From contig CAJWUS010000064.1 in assembly GCA_913047525.1 (NCBI GenBank), positions 1-7,332 of the forward strand: 7,332 nucleotides of DNA, given 5' to 3'. Origin of the DNA: an uncultured Flavobacteriales bacterium (GTDB taxonomy: Bacteria; Bacteroidota; Bacteroidia; Flavobacteriales; BACL11). This document shows positions 1 through 7,332 of this stretch, piece by piece; the first letter of the stretch is position 1, and each line of letters opens with the position of its first letter. Both the position numbers and the translations under genes were made by a program. The notes below the pieces were generated by a model that did not search any database, had not been told where the DNA came from, and saw nothing but the letters and a program-made list of their open reading frames with translations.

Positions 1-70
1 TATTTGTATCGTTAGGCAACACAATCTCAGTAAGAGTTGCTCTACTTTCTTTTGGAGTTTTTACTTGCAT
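1..70 (-). CDS. Acyl-CoA thioesterase, N-terminal fragment (cut by window edge)
   Basis: Reading leftward from an ATG at 70-68, the first 23 codons give MQVKTPKESRATLTEIVLPN followed by DTN. This matches the N-terminus of Bacteroidota hot-dog-fold acyl-CoA thioesterases (YciA/ACOT-like), where an E-[IL]-V-L-P-N-D-T-N segment normally leads into an N-x-M-G-G catalytic region. That region would lie beyond the window. Such enzymes hydrolyse acyl-CoA to free fatty acid and CoA in the cytoplasm. The ATG lies one base after the stop codon of the upstream HU/SPOR gene, so the two are very probably co-transcribed and possibly translationally coupled. Only the N-terminus is visible, so the family call rests on a short but distinctive match. 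Substrate range cannot be judged. Confidence 0.7.
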   Translation of the reverse strand, partial: MQVKTPKESRATLTEIVLPNDTN

Positions 71-71
71 T

Positions 72-1034
72 TTAGTTGGTAAGTAGCCAAGCTGATTGGT
101 TGGCAATTCGTATTTCTTTCAAGATTAAAAGTGCTTCTTCTTTGCTAGTATAGCTATTATAAGCAACACGATTTAAATGACCATGTTTAACAATAGAAGC
201 ATTATAATTCCAGCTTTTTAGTTTTCGTAATAATTTATCAGCATTTTTCCTTTCAGCAAAAGCCCCAGCAATAATATAATATGTGTGTTGCTCTTTTATT
301 ATTGGGGTAATTATTTCTTCTTTTGGTACAATCACCTCCACTTTTTCTTCTAATACTATTTCTACAATTGGACTTTCTATTTTTGTTTTAGTAGGATTAT
401 CTACTACAATTTCAGTTATATTATTTGCAAAAGGATTCAAATTTGCCATTTGCGAGTACACCTTATTGATATTTTCCTCTTGTGTAATTCCAATTAGAGA
501 TAGAGCAATAAGAGGAATAAGAACAGCTGCTGCCCTTCTGATAGTTTTTCCGAAATCTTTTTGCCTAATTGATTTTAAAATCACCTCTTTATCTTGGCTG
601 ATAGTGTGTTCTACCTTTTTGGCTTTATGATTGGCTTGCATGCCGAAAGATGCTAAGTTATAGTTGTAATTTTTGTTTTGCTGAAAAGAAATATTCCCTT
701 CTCTTCCCTTTGTAAAAGTGCCAATTTTATTGATTTTGAAAGCGCTTCTTACTGTCAATTCATTATTAATATTTTTGATAAAATCTTCAATAATACTACT
801 GACTTCTGATAAATCAATCCCTTCCATTTTGGCAATATGGGTTACCAAAAGGCCATCATTTTCTACTAAGTTTTTATTAAAAAGGAGCTGTTTGTATGGC
901 GGATATATGATTCCTGAAATAGGATGGATGAAAGCCGATTTTTTGTTGCCGACAAACCCCCCAAAATCTGGGATGACTACACAATCGTGCAAATAAAGTA
1001 AATCGGAAATATGGTGTTCTATCGGTTGGTTCAT
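72..1034 (-). CDS. HU-CCDC81-like and SPOR domain membrane protein
   Basis: This is a 320-residue protein with three visible parts. Residues 1 to about 125 resemble the bacterial HU-CCDC81 domain: VVIPDFGGFVGN at 19-30, IIYPPYKQLLFN at 42-53, and NDGLL at 59-63. A single hydrophobic helix at about 167-184 is preceded by basic residues (K163, R166, R167), so the N-terminus should be cytoplasmic. After a Val/Glu/Ile/Pro-rich linker (about 209-248), residues 250-320 form a SPOR domain (TYYIIAGAFAERKNADKLL at 251-269). SPOR domains bind glycan strands lacking stem peptides at division septa; HU-type domains bind DNA. I infer an inner-membrane protein linking nucleoid or cytoplasmic DNA to cell-wall peptidoglycan. 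I chose the ATG at 1034; a TTG two codons upstream (1040) is in frame but less likely. It lies 29 bases after kdsB and 1 base before the thioesterase. Domain calls are good; the function is inferred. Confidence 0.88.
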   Translation of the reverse strand: MNQPIEHHISDLLYLHDCVVIPDFGGFVGNKKSAFIHPISGIIYPPYKQLLFNKNLVENDGLLVTHIAKMEGIDLSEVSSIIEDFIKNINNELTVRSAFKINKIGTFTKGREGNISFQQNKNYNYNLASFGMQANHKAKKVEHTISQDKEVILKSIRQKDFGKTIRRAAAVLIPLIALSLIGITQEENINKVYSQMANLNPFANNITEIVVDNPTKTKIESPIVEIVLEEKVEVIVPKEEIITPIIKEQHTYYIIAGAFAERKNADKLLRKLKSWNYNASIVKHGHLNRVAYNSYTSKEEALLILKEIRIANQSAWLLTN

Positions 1035-1063
1035 TTTCAAATGCTAAATTACTTAAAAAATAA

Positions 1064-1792
1064 TTAAAATTTCAAATTTTCAATATCTTTTGGAACATCC
1101 ACTGATTGGCTCTCCAATGTCGTTATTTCTACTTTTATTTTGTAGTTGTTATCTAGCCAGCGCAATTGCTCTAATTTTTCAGTAATTTCATTTTTAGTTG
1201 GATTTAACTTGCAAAGTTTTTCTAAAATAGCAGCACGATAGCCGTAAATTCCAATGTGTTTGTAGAATTTATTATGTATAAACCATCTTTCAACATCAAA
1301 GGTTTTAGGTTCGGGGATTGGCAATCGACTAAAATTTAATGCAAAATTCTTTTCATCAAAAACTACTTTTACTGTGTTTTCGCCTATTAGCTCATTAGCA
1401 TTTTTAATACTCTTAACAAGTGTGGCAATGCCAGTATTTTTATCTGTAAAACAGTTAGCAACTTGCGTGATTTGCTCTGGATTTATAAATGGCTCATCCC
1501 CTTGAATATTAATAATGATATCAAATTCTTTTTTTAAGTCTTTATAAAGTGCATTACATCTTTCTGTGCCAGAATTATGCTTGCCAGTCATTTTTACATT
1601 TCCTCCAAATGTTTCTACAGCATCAAAAATTCTATCATCATCAGTGGCTACAAAAACAGCAGAAAGCAAATCGCATTTTTTAGCTTGCTCATACACTCTT
1701 TGTATCATGCTTTTCCCAGCAACATCTGCAAGGGGTTTACCAGGGAAACGGCTAGAATTGTAACGGGCAGGAATAATTCCTAAAATTTTCAT
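1064..1792 (-). CDS. kdsB: 3-deoxy-manno-octulosonate cytidylyltransferase (CMP-Kdo synthetase)
   Basis: The 242-residue product activates Kdo with CTP to give CMP-Kdo and pyrophosphate. This is the cytoplasmic step that supplies Kdo for the LPS inner core. Length is normal for the family (about 245-255). The nucleotide-binding N-terminus IPARYNSSRFPGKPL lies at 7-21, followed by ATDDDRI (49-55), SGTER (74-78), the metal- and substrate-binding NIQGDEPF (95-102), HIGIYGYR (179-186), EKLEQLRWLDN (205-215) and VDVPKDIE (231-238). All the family blocks are present and uninterrupted. The start ATG at 1792-1790 is 3 bases after the stop of the TonB-dependent receptor gene, which implies co-transcription. 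No clear Shine-Dalgarno is visible, because the upstream bases are the 3' end of the receptor gene. Its place between an outer-membrane receptor and a SPOR protein fits an envelope-biogenesis operon. Confidence 0.97.
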   Translation of the reverse strand: MKILGIIPARYNSSRFPGKPLADVAGKSMIQRVYEQAKKCDLLSAVFVATDDDRIFDAVETFGGNVKMTGKHNSGTERCNALYKDLKKEFDIIINIQGDEPFINPEQITQVANCFTDKNTGIATLVKSIKNANELIGENTVKVVFDEKNFALNFSRLPIPEPKTFDVERWFIHNKFYKHIGIYGYRAAILEKLCKLNPTKNEITEKLEQLRWLDNNYKIKVEITTLESQSVDVPKDIENLKF

Positions 1793-1795
1793 TTC

Positions 1796-4186
1796 TTAAA
1801 TTTTCATGCTCAGTTGTATGGCATATGTTCTTGGGCTTTTCATGTCTGCAGGGCGCGACATATACTCTCGGTTGAGCAAATTATTTACAATAATTCCCAT
1901 CCTCAAATTTTTAGTCAGCTGATAAGCAATTCGGCTATCAATAATGAAATCTCCCCTTTTGAATTTTTCCCGTGCTTCAATAATACCTGGAACAAAATAA
2001 GAAAACTCTTCAGATGCAAATATTTTATCTACATTTCGCATAAAATCGTTAAATCTAAAACTTGCCCCCAAAGTAATTTTCTTATACACTATTTCGGCAT
2101 CTAATTTTGCAATATGTCTATATCTATATTTCAAAATTGAAGAATCGGAACTACTACTATTGTATGTAATCAATACTGTATCAGACCCAATTATATTTGT
2201 AAAATATGGTTCGTCAGGAGTTAATGAAATAGGATTTAAATAAGTATAACCAGCAAGGATATTGATTTTTAAATCTTTTGTTATTTCTCCAGAGCTACTA
2301 ATGCTACACTCAATCCCACTTATTTGTGTCTCCCCAACATTTACAGATTTAAATCCAAGTCCTTCATCTGAGTTTAATGGATTTTTCCAATAACCAAAAC
2401 TAAATTCCATCATATCATTATATCGCATCAAAAAAGCGGCAACATCCAAATAGCCCATCCATTTCCCAATTTTAACCCCTTGTTTTATGCCAACTTCTGC
2501 ACTCCATCCACTTTCTGCTTTTAACTCAGGATTTGGATATACAAACATCTCAGGAACAACTTCTGTGGATATAAATAATTCAGCCATGGATGGAAATCGA
2601 AAACCTTGCCCCCAAGAAGTTCTAAGATAAGTTTCTTCCCCCACTTTATAATTTGCTCCTGCCCTAAAAACGGGTTTACTTGCCTCAAAGAAATTAATAG
2701 AATCTCCTGCTATCAAATATTTTTCTTCAGAAGATATGCTAAAATATTCAAAACGAGCCCCAAAGGATAGATTCAAACGGTTCCATTTTTTGTCAATTTG
2801 GGTATAAACAGAATGGTTTGTTCTATTGTTATTGCCATTAAACAAATCAGAGCGAGCTAAAACCATTTCATTGGTTGTTCCAGTGGTTATTCTCAAATTC
2901 CGCTTTTCTAAATTTTTCTGCCACTGATAATCGGTATAATAAATTTCAGATTCATTATCCTGTCCGGCATCAGTACCTTTTGTGCTATTATCGTTTATTA
3001 CCATTAAATAACGCGTACGCAAAGAATGCCGATTATTTCCTTTACCATAGGAAATAAAAGGATCCACATTGTAAGTATCTCCATTAGTTGTAGTTATCTC
3101 ATGGTTTAAAGGAATGTAGGCCTCATCATAGCCATTCCAAATAATTGCACTTCCAGAGGATTGAAAAAGGAAATTTCCATTAATACCATAGCTGAGGCCC
3201 TTTATTTTTCTGTTTTTATATTTTAATCCAAAATTAAATCTTTTTCTATCAGTAATCTCTCCTTCTCTGTAGCCGTCATCTTTAAAAATATTCCCACCTA
3301 ATATCAAATCTAGACTCTTTAATTTCATGGCATGCAAAAATTCAACACCCTTAAATGCCCTTCTTTTATCGCCATTCCAATTTATCTCCTCTCTTTTAGG
3401 CTTATCAATTAAACCAAAATGCATATTTACCTTTGTGTATCCGGGTAAAACTTTAGAGACTAAAGAAGTTGTGTTCTTATCAATGTCTTTTTGTGAAGGG
3501 AAAGCAGTTCGGATATTGATTACCCCATTTAAGGCAGAAGACCCATAAAGTGCGGAAGAGGCTCCTTTTATTACTTCTACTTGATGTATGTTTTCGGTGG
3601 CAATCAATTTCCATTGCACTTGCCCAGCATCCCCCGAAATAAGTGGCATATCATCCACCATTACTAATACTCTAGATCCAGCTCCATAACTCCAACCGCT
3701 ACCTCCTCTAATATTTGCTTGTCCATCAGTTATGTTTACTCCAGGAACCTGATCTAATGCAGTTTGTATATCGGTCGTATTTTTATTCTCAATAAGGGAA
3801 GGCTTTAGCACTTCCATAGATACGGTAATTTCTTCTAAGTTTTGCTCAAATTTCCCAGCAGAAACCACCACTGTGCTTAGTTGTTCGCTTGCTGTTTTTA
3901 GCTTAATATCAATTGTTTTCTGTTCTCCATTTTTGAGTGTAATGTCTTTTATAACATCTTTATAACCAATATATCGATAAGTAATTTGATGTGCTCCCTC
4001 CTCTAGTTTTAAAGAATACTTACCGAAAATATCAGTTGCAGTTCCCTTCCCGTCTTGTGTAATAATATTTACGCCAATTAATTTTTCATATGTAGCATCA
4101 TCAGCTACAATTCCTAAAATAGTTTGCGCATGAGTTACTGAAAACACATAAAACGTTAGTAGTAATAAAGTATATATTTTTCTCAT
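1796..4186 (-). CDS. TonB-dependent outer-membrane receptor
   Basis: This 796-residue protein is a gated outer-membrane beta-barrel importer powered by TonB. Residues 1-20 are a signal peptide (MRKIYTLLLLTFYVFSVTHA, cleavage before Q21). Residues 21-98 form a carboxypeptidase-regulatory-like beta-sandwich typical of Bacteroidota receptors. A TonB-box-like STVVVSAG lies at 104-111. The plug follows at about 112-227, with NIRGGSGW (158-165), VMVDDMPL (175-182) and VEVIKGASSALYGSSALNG (203-221). The remainder is the barrel, with GQGFRFPSMAELF (526-538) and the C-terminal VNNLLNREYMSRP block (767-779). The open frame extends upstream to 4399, but that part overlaps divergent dprA and puts 71 non-signal-like residues ahead of the signal peptide, so I place the start at 4186. 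There is no SusD partner in the window, so it is not an obvious glycan Sus pair. The ligand (siderophore, cobalamin or other) cannot be told. The last residue is Ile rather than the usual aromatic. Confidence 0.95.
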   Translation of the reverse strand: MRKIYTLLLLTFYVFSVTHAQTILGIVADDATYEKLIGVNIITQDGKGTATDIFGKYSLKLEEGAHQITYRYIGYKDVIKDITLKNGEQKTIDIKLKTASEQLSTVVVSAGKFEQNLEEITVSMEVLKPSLIENKNTTDIQTALDQVPGVNITDGQANIRGGSGWSYGAGSRVLVMVDDMPLISGDAGQVQWKLIATENIHQVEVIKGASSALYGSSALNGVINIRTAFPSQKDIDKNTTSLVSKVLPGYTKVNMHFGLIDKPKREEINWNGDKRRAFKGVEFLHAMKLKSLDLILGGNIFKDDGYREGEITDRKRFNFGLKYKNRKIKGLSYGINGNFLFQSSGSAIIWNGYDEAYIPLNHEITTTNGDTYNVDPFISYGKGNNRHSLRTRYLMVINDNSTKGTDAGQDNESEIYYTDYQWQKNLEKRNLRITTGTTNEMVLARSDLFNGNNNRTNHSVYTQIDKKWNRLNLSFGARFEYFSISSEEKYLIAGDSINFFEASKPVFRAGANYKVGEETYLRTSWGQGFRFPSMAELFISTEVVPEMFVYPNPELKAESGWSAEVGIKQGVKIGKWMGYLDVAAFLMRYNDMMEFSFGYWKNPLNSDEGLGFKSVNVGETQISGIECSISSSGEITKDLKINILAGYTYLNPISLTPDEPYFTNIIGSDTVLITYNSSSSDSSILKYRYRHIAKLDAEIVYKKITLGASFRFNDFMRNVDKIFASEEFSYFVPGIIEAREKFKRGDFIIDSRIAYQLTKNLRMGIIVNNLLNREYMSRPADMKSPRTYAIQLSMKI

Positions 4187-4236
4187 ATATTTACCAAAAA
4201 AGTTTCTGCAAGATAAAAAAAAACACAAAACCTTAA
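4187..4236. promoter_or_regulatory. Divergent intergenic spacer between the receptor operon and dprA
   Basis: These 50 bases separate two start codons facing away from each other, so promoters for both directions must lie here or inside the two coding regions. The spacer is strongly A-rich on the plus strand, with runs of A at 4196-4201 and 4215-4223 (nine in a row). I find no exact TAnnTTTG -7 box within it on either strand. The nearest candidates are imperfect: TTAAGGTTTTG on the minus strand around 4236-4226, and TATATTTT on the plus strand at 4173-4180, inside the receptor's 5' end. The start sites therefore cannot be fixed. Neither gene has a recognisable Shine-Dalgarno sequence, as is common in this phylum. 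Confidence 0.45.
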
Positions 4237-5334
4237 ATGAGTGAAGAAAAAAAATATCAAATTGCAGTGTCCTTAATTTCAGGAGTGGGAGATGTAATAG
4301 GTAAAAAACTGATTGCCTATTGTGGTAGTGCGGAAGCGGTGTTTTCGGAAGGTGTAAAAGCACTAAATAAAATACCAGGGATAGGAAGTAAGCTGTCAAA
4401 AATAATTAAAGAATCTGATACTTTGGATAGGGCAGAGCAGGAGTTGACGTTTATGGAAAAGCAAGGGGTGAAGATGGTGTTTTATGCCGATAAAAATTAT
4501 CCTTATCGCTTGAAACAATGTGATGATGGACCACTTATACTATATTATAAGGGTGAGAATAATTTTAATGCTGATAAAATTATCAGCATAGTTGGTACAA
4601 GAACAGCCAGCACAGAAGGGAAGATTTTTTGTGATAAAATGATAAAGCAATTGGCACAGTTCAATACCATTATTGTAAGCGGCTTGGCTTACGGTATTGA
4701 TATTTGCGCCCACAAAGCAGCACTAAAATATGGATTGCCAACTTGGGCAGTCTTTGCCCATGGTCATGATATAATTTATCCTAGTTCGCACACTAATGTT
4801 GCTAATGAGATCCTTAATAGCGGAGCATTGCTTTCCGACTATATAAGCAAAACAAAGCCAGAAAGGCAAAATTTTCCTTCTCGCAACAGAATTATTGCTG
4901 GCCTTTCGGATGCTACTATTGTAATTGAAAGTGCTAACAGAGGCGGCTCATTAATCACTGCAAATATTGCTAATTCCTATAACAGAGAAGTATTTGCCAT
5001 GCCTGGGAAACCCAAAGATGAGAAATCGGCAGGTTGTAATTATTTAATTAAAACCCAAAGAGCAGTTTTGCTTGAAAGTATAGATGATATTATTCGCGAG
5101 CTTAATTGGGATGCAAAAACCAAACAAAATAATGTGCGTCAAAAGTTATTAATCGAATTATCAAATGATGAAAGGCGATTACTAAATATTTTATCGGATG
5201 AAGTGGTGCATATTGATAGTATTATTAGTACTATCGCTTGGTCTTCATCAAAAGTAGCTCAAATGTTACTTCAATTAGAGTTTAAAGGAGTAATTATGGT
5301 GTTGCCCGGAAAGATGTATAAAAAGGTGGAGTAA
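4237..5334 (+). CDS. dprA: DNA-processing protein DprA (Smf)
   Basis: The 365-residue product matches DprA, a cytoplasmic protein that binds incoming single-stranded DNA during natural transformation and loads RecA onto it. The N-terminal 60 residues form a SAM/HhH-like region with LISGVGDVIGKKL (13-25) and IPGIGSKLSKI (46-56). The Rossmann-like core follows: IVGTRTASTEG (118-128), SGLAYGID (148-155), HGHDIIYPSSH (175-185), FPSRNRIIAGLSD (213-225), VIESANRGGSLITA (229-242), VFAMPG (252-257) and GCNYLI (266-271). Residues of about 305-362 fit the C-terminal winged-helix (DML1-like) domain. Length is usual for the family. The HGHD block often reads GLD or GID, so His177 is a small deviation. 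The ATG at 4237 starts a protein of normal N-terminal length. The gene is transcribed away from the receptor operon, and 99 bases follow it before gdhA. DprA is also widespread in bacteria not known to be transformable, so competence is not proven. Confidence 0.97.
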   Translation: MSEEKKYQIAVSLISGVGDVIGKKLIAYCGSAEAVFSEGVKALNKIPGIGSKLSKIIKESDTLDRAEQELTFMEKQGVKMVFYADKNYPYRLKQCDDGPLILYYKGENNFNADKIISIVGTRTASTEGKIFCDKMIKQLAQFNTIIVSGLAYGIDICAHKAALKYGLPTWAVFAHGHDIIYPSSHTNVANEILNSGALLSDYISKTKPERQNFPSRNRIIAGLSDATIVIESANRGGSLITANIANSYNREVFAMPGKPKDEKSAGCNYLIKTQRAVLLESIDDIIRELNWDAKTKQNNVRQKLLIELSNDERRLLNILSDEVVHIDSIISTIAWSSSKVAQMLLQLEFKGVIMVLPGKMYKKVE

Positions 5335-5383
5335 GCAGCATCTTATTTTTATTAAAAAAAACATCTACTTTATAAAAACTATT

Positions 5384-5391
5384 TACTTTTG
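5384..5391 (+). promoter_or_regulatory. Bacteroidota-type -7 box for gdhA
   Basis: TACTTTTG is an exact match to the TAnnTTTG -7 consensus used by the Bacteroidota primary sigma factor. It lies 42 bases before the gdhA ATG, so transcription would start at roughly 5396-5399 with a leader of about 35 bases. No TTG or TTTG -33 element is found at the expected distance (ending about 5360-5366), where the sequence is A-rich instead. The rest of the 99-base dprA-gdhA gap (5335-5433) is AT-rich. It has no convincing hairpin, so dprA transcripts may run into gdhA. The A/G-rich stretch just before the ATG (AAAAAAAGAAAAA) is not a Shine-Dalgarno sequence. Confidence 0.55.
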
Positions 5392-5406
5392 CCGAAAATG
5401 TAGTAA

Positions 5407-6771
<1,365 letters not shown>

Positions 6772-6788
6772 GTATTTATTAAAGATAT

Positions 6789-6819
6789 TATAAAAAGGAG
6801 GCTTTGCCTCCTTTTTATA
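6789..6819 (+). terminator. Intrinsic terminator after gdhA
   Basis: The arms AAAAAGGAGGC (6792-6802) and GCCTCCTTTTT (6806-6816) are perfectly complementary around a TTT loop. Pairing extends outward through T6791-A6817, A6790-T6818 and T6789-A6819, giving a 14-bp stem. The GC-rich core (GGAGGC/GCCTCC) is followed by a T-run on the 3' arm. It begins 17 bases after the gdhA stop codon. The flanking A and T runs make it symmetrical, so it could also stop transcription from the other strand, although no convergent gene is present. Confidence 0.88.
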
Positions 6820-6833
6820 TTTGTGTACTTTTA
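6803..6833 (+). promoter_or_regulatory. Predicted kbl promoter overlapping the gdhA terminator
   Basis: TTTG at 6803-6806 and TACTTTTA at 6826-6833 are separated by 19 bases. This matches the TTTG / TAnnTTTG layout of Bacteroidota promoters with one mismatch (final A for G). Transcription would begin near 6838-6841, leaving a leader of only about 15 bases before the kbl ATG at 6854. A second exact -7 match, TATATTTG at 6816-6823, lacks a -33 element at proper spacing. The -33 TTTG coincides with the loop and closing base of the gdhA terminator hairpin. Confidence 0.5.
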
Positions 6834-6853
6834 CCGTCCAAAAAAATAGAATT

Positions 6854-7332
6854 ATGTACGGAAAGCTACAAAGTCAATTACAAGAAGAACTTTCAAATAT
6901 TAAGGAAGAAGGTTTGTATAAAAATGAAAGAGTAATTATGAATCCTCAAGGAGCTTCTATTCGAGTAAATACAGGAGAGGAAGTTTTGAATTTTTGCGCA
7001 AACAATTATCTTGGATTATCTTCTCATCCTGAAGTGATTCAGGCTGCAAAAGAAACTTTAGACACACATGGATATGGCATGTCTTCCGTTCGTTTTATTT
7101 GTGGAACTCAAGATATACACAAAAATTTGGAAGAAAAGTTATCAAATTTTTTAGGAACTGAAGACACTATTTTATATGCAGCAGCTTTTGATGCGAATGG
7201 AGGAGTATTCGAACCTCTTTTTTCAGCAGAAGATGCTATTATTTCTGATGAGTTGAATCACGCTTCTATTATTGATGGAGTTAGATTGTGTAAAGCAAAA
7301 AGATATCGATACAAAAATAATGATATGGAAAG
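6854..7332 (+). CDS. kbl: 2-amino-3-ketobutyrate CoA ligase (glycine C-acetyltransferase), N-terminal part
   Basis: The frame is open from the ATG at 6854 to the window edge, giving 159 complete codons of a protein usually near 395-400 residues. It closely resembles E. coli Kbl: [15 protein letters not shown] (46-60), [19 protein letters not shown] (71-89), [10 protein letters not shown] (113-122), [18 protein letters not shown] (125-142) and [13 protein letters not shown] (146-158). Kbl is a PLP-dependent fold-type I enzyme that cleaves 2-amino-3-ketobutyrate with CoA into glycine and acetyl-CoA, the second step of threonine breakdown after threonine dehydrogenase. H136 in NHAS fits the conserved histidine region of the alpha-oxoamine synthase family; the PLP lysine lies beyond the window. 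The very strong match to Kbl in [11 protein letters not shown] and KRYRYxNNDM argues against the related enzymes BioF, HemA and serine palmitoyltransferase. It is preceded by its own predicted promoter. Confidence 0.94.
   Translation, partial: MYGKLQSQLQEELSNIKEEGLYKNERVIMNPQGASIRVNTGEEVLNFCANNYLGLSSHPEVIQAAKETLDTHGYGMSSVRFICGTQDIHKNLEEKLSNFLGTEDTILYAAAFDANGGVFEPLFSAEDAIISDELNHASIIDGVRLCKAKRYRYKNNDME

Noticed and set aside
283..996. Open frames of 115 and 92 codons on the plus strand across the HU/SPOR gene.
   Set aside because: They lie antisense to a well-supported coding region, have no recognisable domain, and have low-complexity hydrophobic translations typical of shadow frames.
1035..1040. 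A TTG start adding two residues to the HU/SPOR protein.
   Set aside because: An ATG two codons downstream gives a normal N-terminus, and no ribosome binding site favours the TTG.
1566..3548. Plus-strand open frames of 60-96 codons across kdsB and the receptor gene.
   Set aside because: All are antisense to strongly conserved coding sequence and show no protein family signature.
4226..4261. A possible receptor promoter on the minus strand (TTTG at 4261-4258, TTAAGGTTTTG near 4236-4226).
   Set aside because: The spacing inside the -7-like element is wrong (four bases between TA and TTTG instead of two), so it is too weak to list as a promoter.
4187..4399. An in-frame upstream extension of the TonB-dependent receptor reading frame, starting at 4399.
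   Set aside because: It overlaps the first 163 bases of dprA on the other strand. It would also bury a clear signal peptide 71 residues inside the protein. The ATG at 4186 gives a proper secreted N-terminus.
5335..5383. A terminator after dprA.
   Set aside because: The region has T and A runs but no stem with GC content, so an intrinsic terminator is not supported.
6816..6823. TATATTTG as the kbl -7 box.
   Set aside because: It is an exact consensus match, but the only nearby TTTG is just 9 bases upstream. TACTTTTA at 6826-6833 has correct 19-base spacing to the same TTTG.

Overview
The window looks like chromosomal DNA from a member of the Bacteroidota. The base composition is AT-rich. The outer-membrane receptor has an N-terminal carboxypeptidase-regulatory-like domain typical of that phylum. 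One gene encodes the HU-CCDC81/SPOR architecture, which is largely confined to it. Start codons lack clear Shine-Dalgarno sequences, and two intergenic regions carry TAnnTTTG-type -7 boxes. I cannot assign a genus.

The left part (1-4186) is a tightly packed minus-strand run. In transcription order it holds a TonB-dependent outer-membrane receptor, kdsB (CMP-Kdo synthesis for LPS), a membrane-spanning protein with an N-terminal HU-CCDC81-like domain and a C-terminal SPOR domain, and the first 23 codons of an acyl-CoA thioesterase that runs off the left edge. The gaps of 3, 29 and 1 bases suggest one operon with an envelope theme: outer-membrane import, LPS core precursor supply and peptidoglycan binding.

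A 50-base AT-rich spacer separates this run from divergently transcribed dprA (4237-5334, single-strand DNA binding and RecA loading in transformation). Then, on the plus strand, come gdhA (5434-6771, glutamate dehydrogenase, probably NADP-dependent) with its own -7 promoter box, a strong intrinsic terminator, and the first half of kbl (6854 to the right edge, 2-amino-3-ketobutyrate CoA ligase of threonine catabolism). gdhA and kbl both belong to amino-acid metabolism but appear to be separate transcription units. The predicted kbl promoter overlaps the gdhA terminator.

Nearly everything here is recognisable housekeeping or envelope function, and I see no mobile element, CRISPR array, RNA gene or defence system. 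The least understood item is the HU-TM-SPOR protein, whose layout could physically connect the nucleoid to septal peptidoglycan. The terminator/promoter overlap before kbl is the most notable regulatory arrangement.
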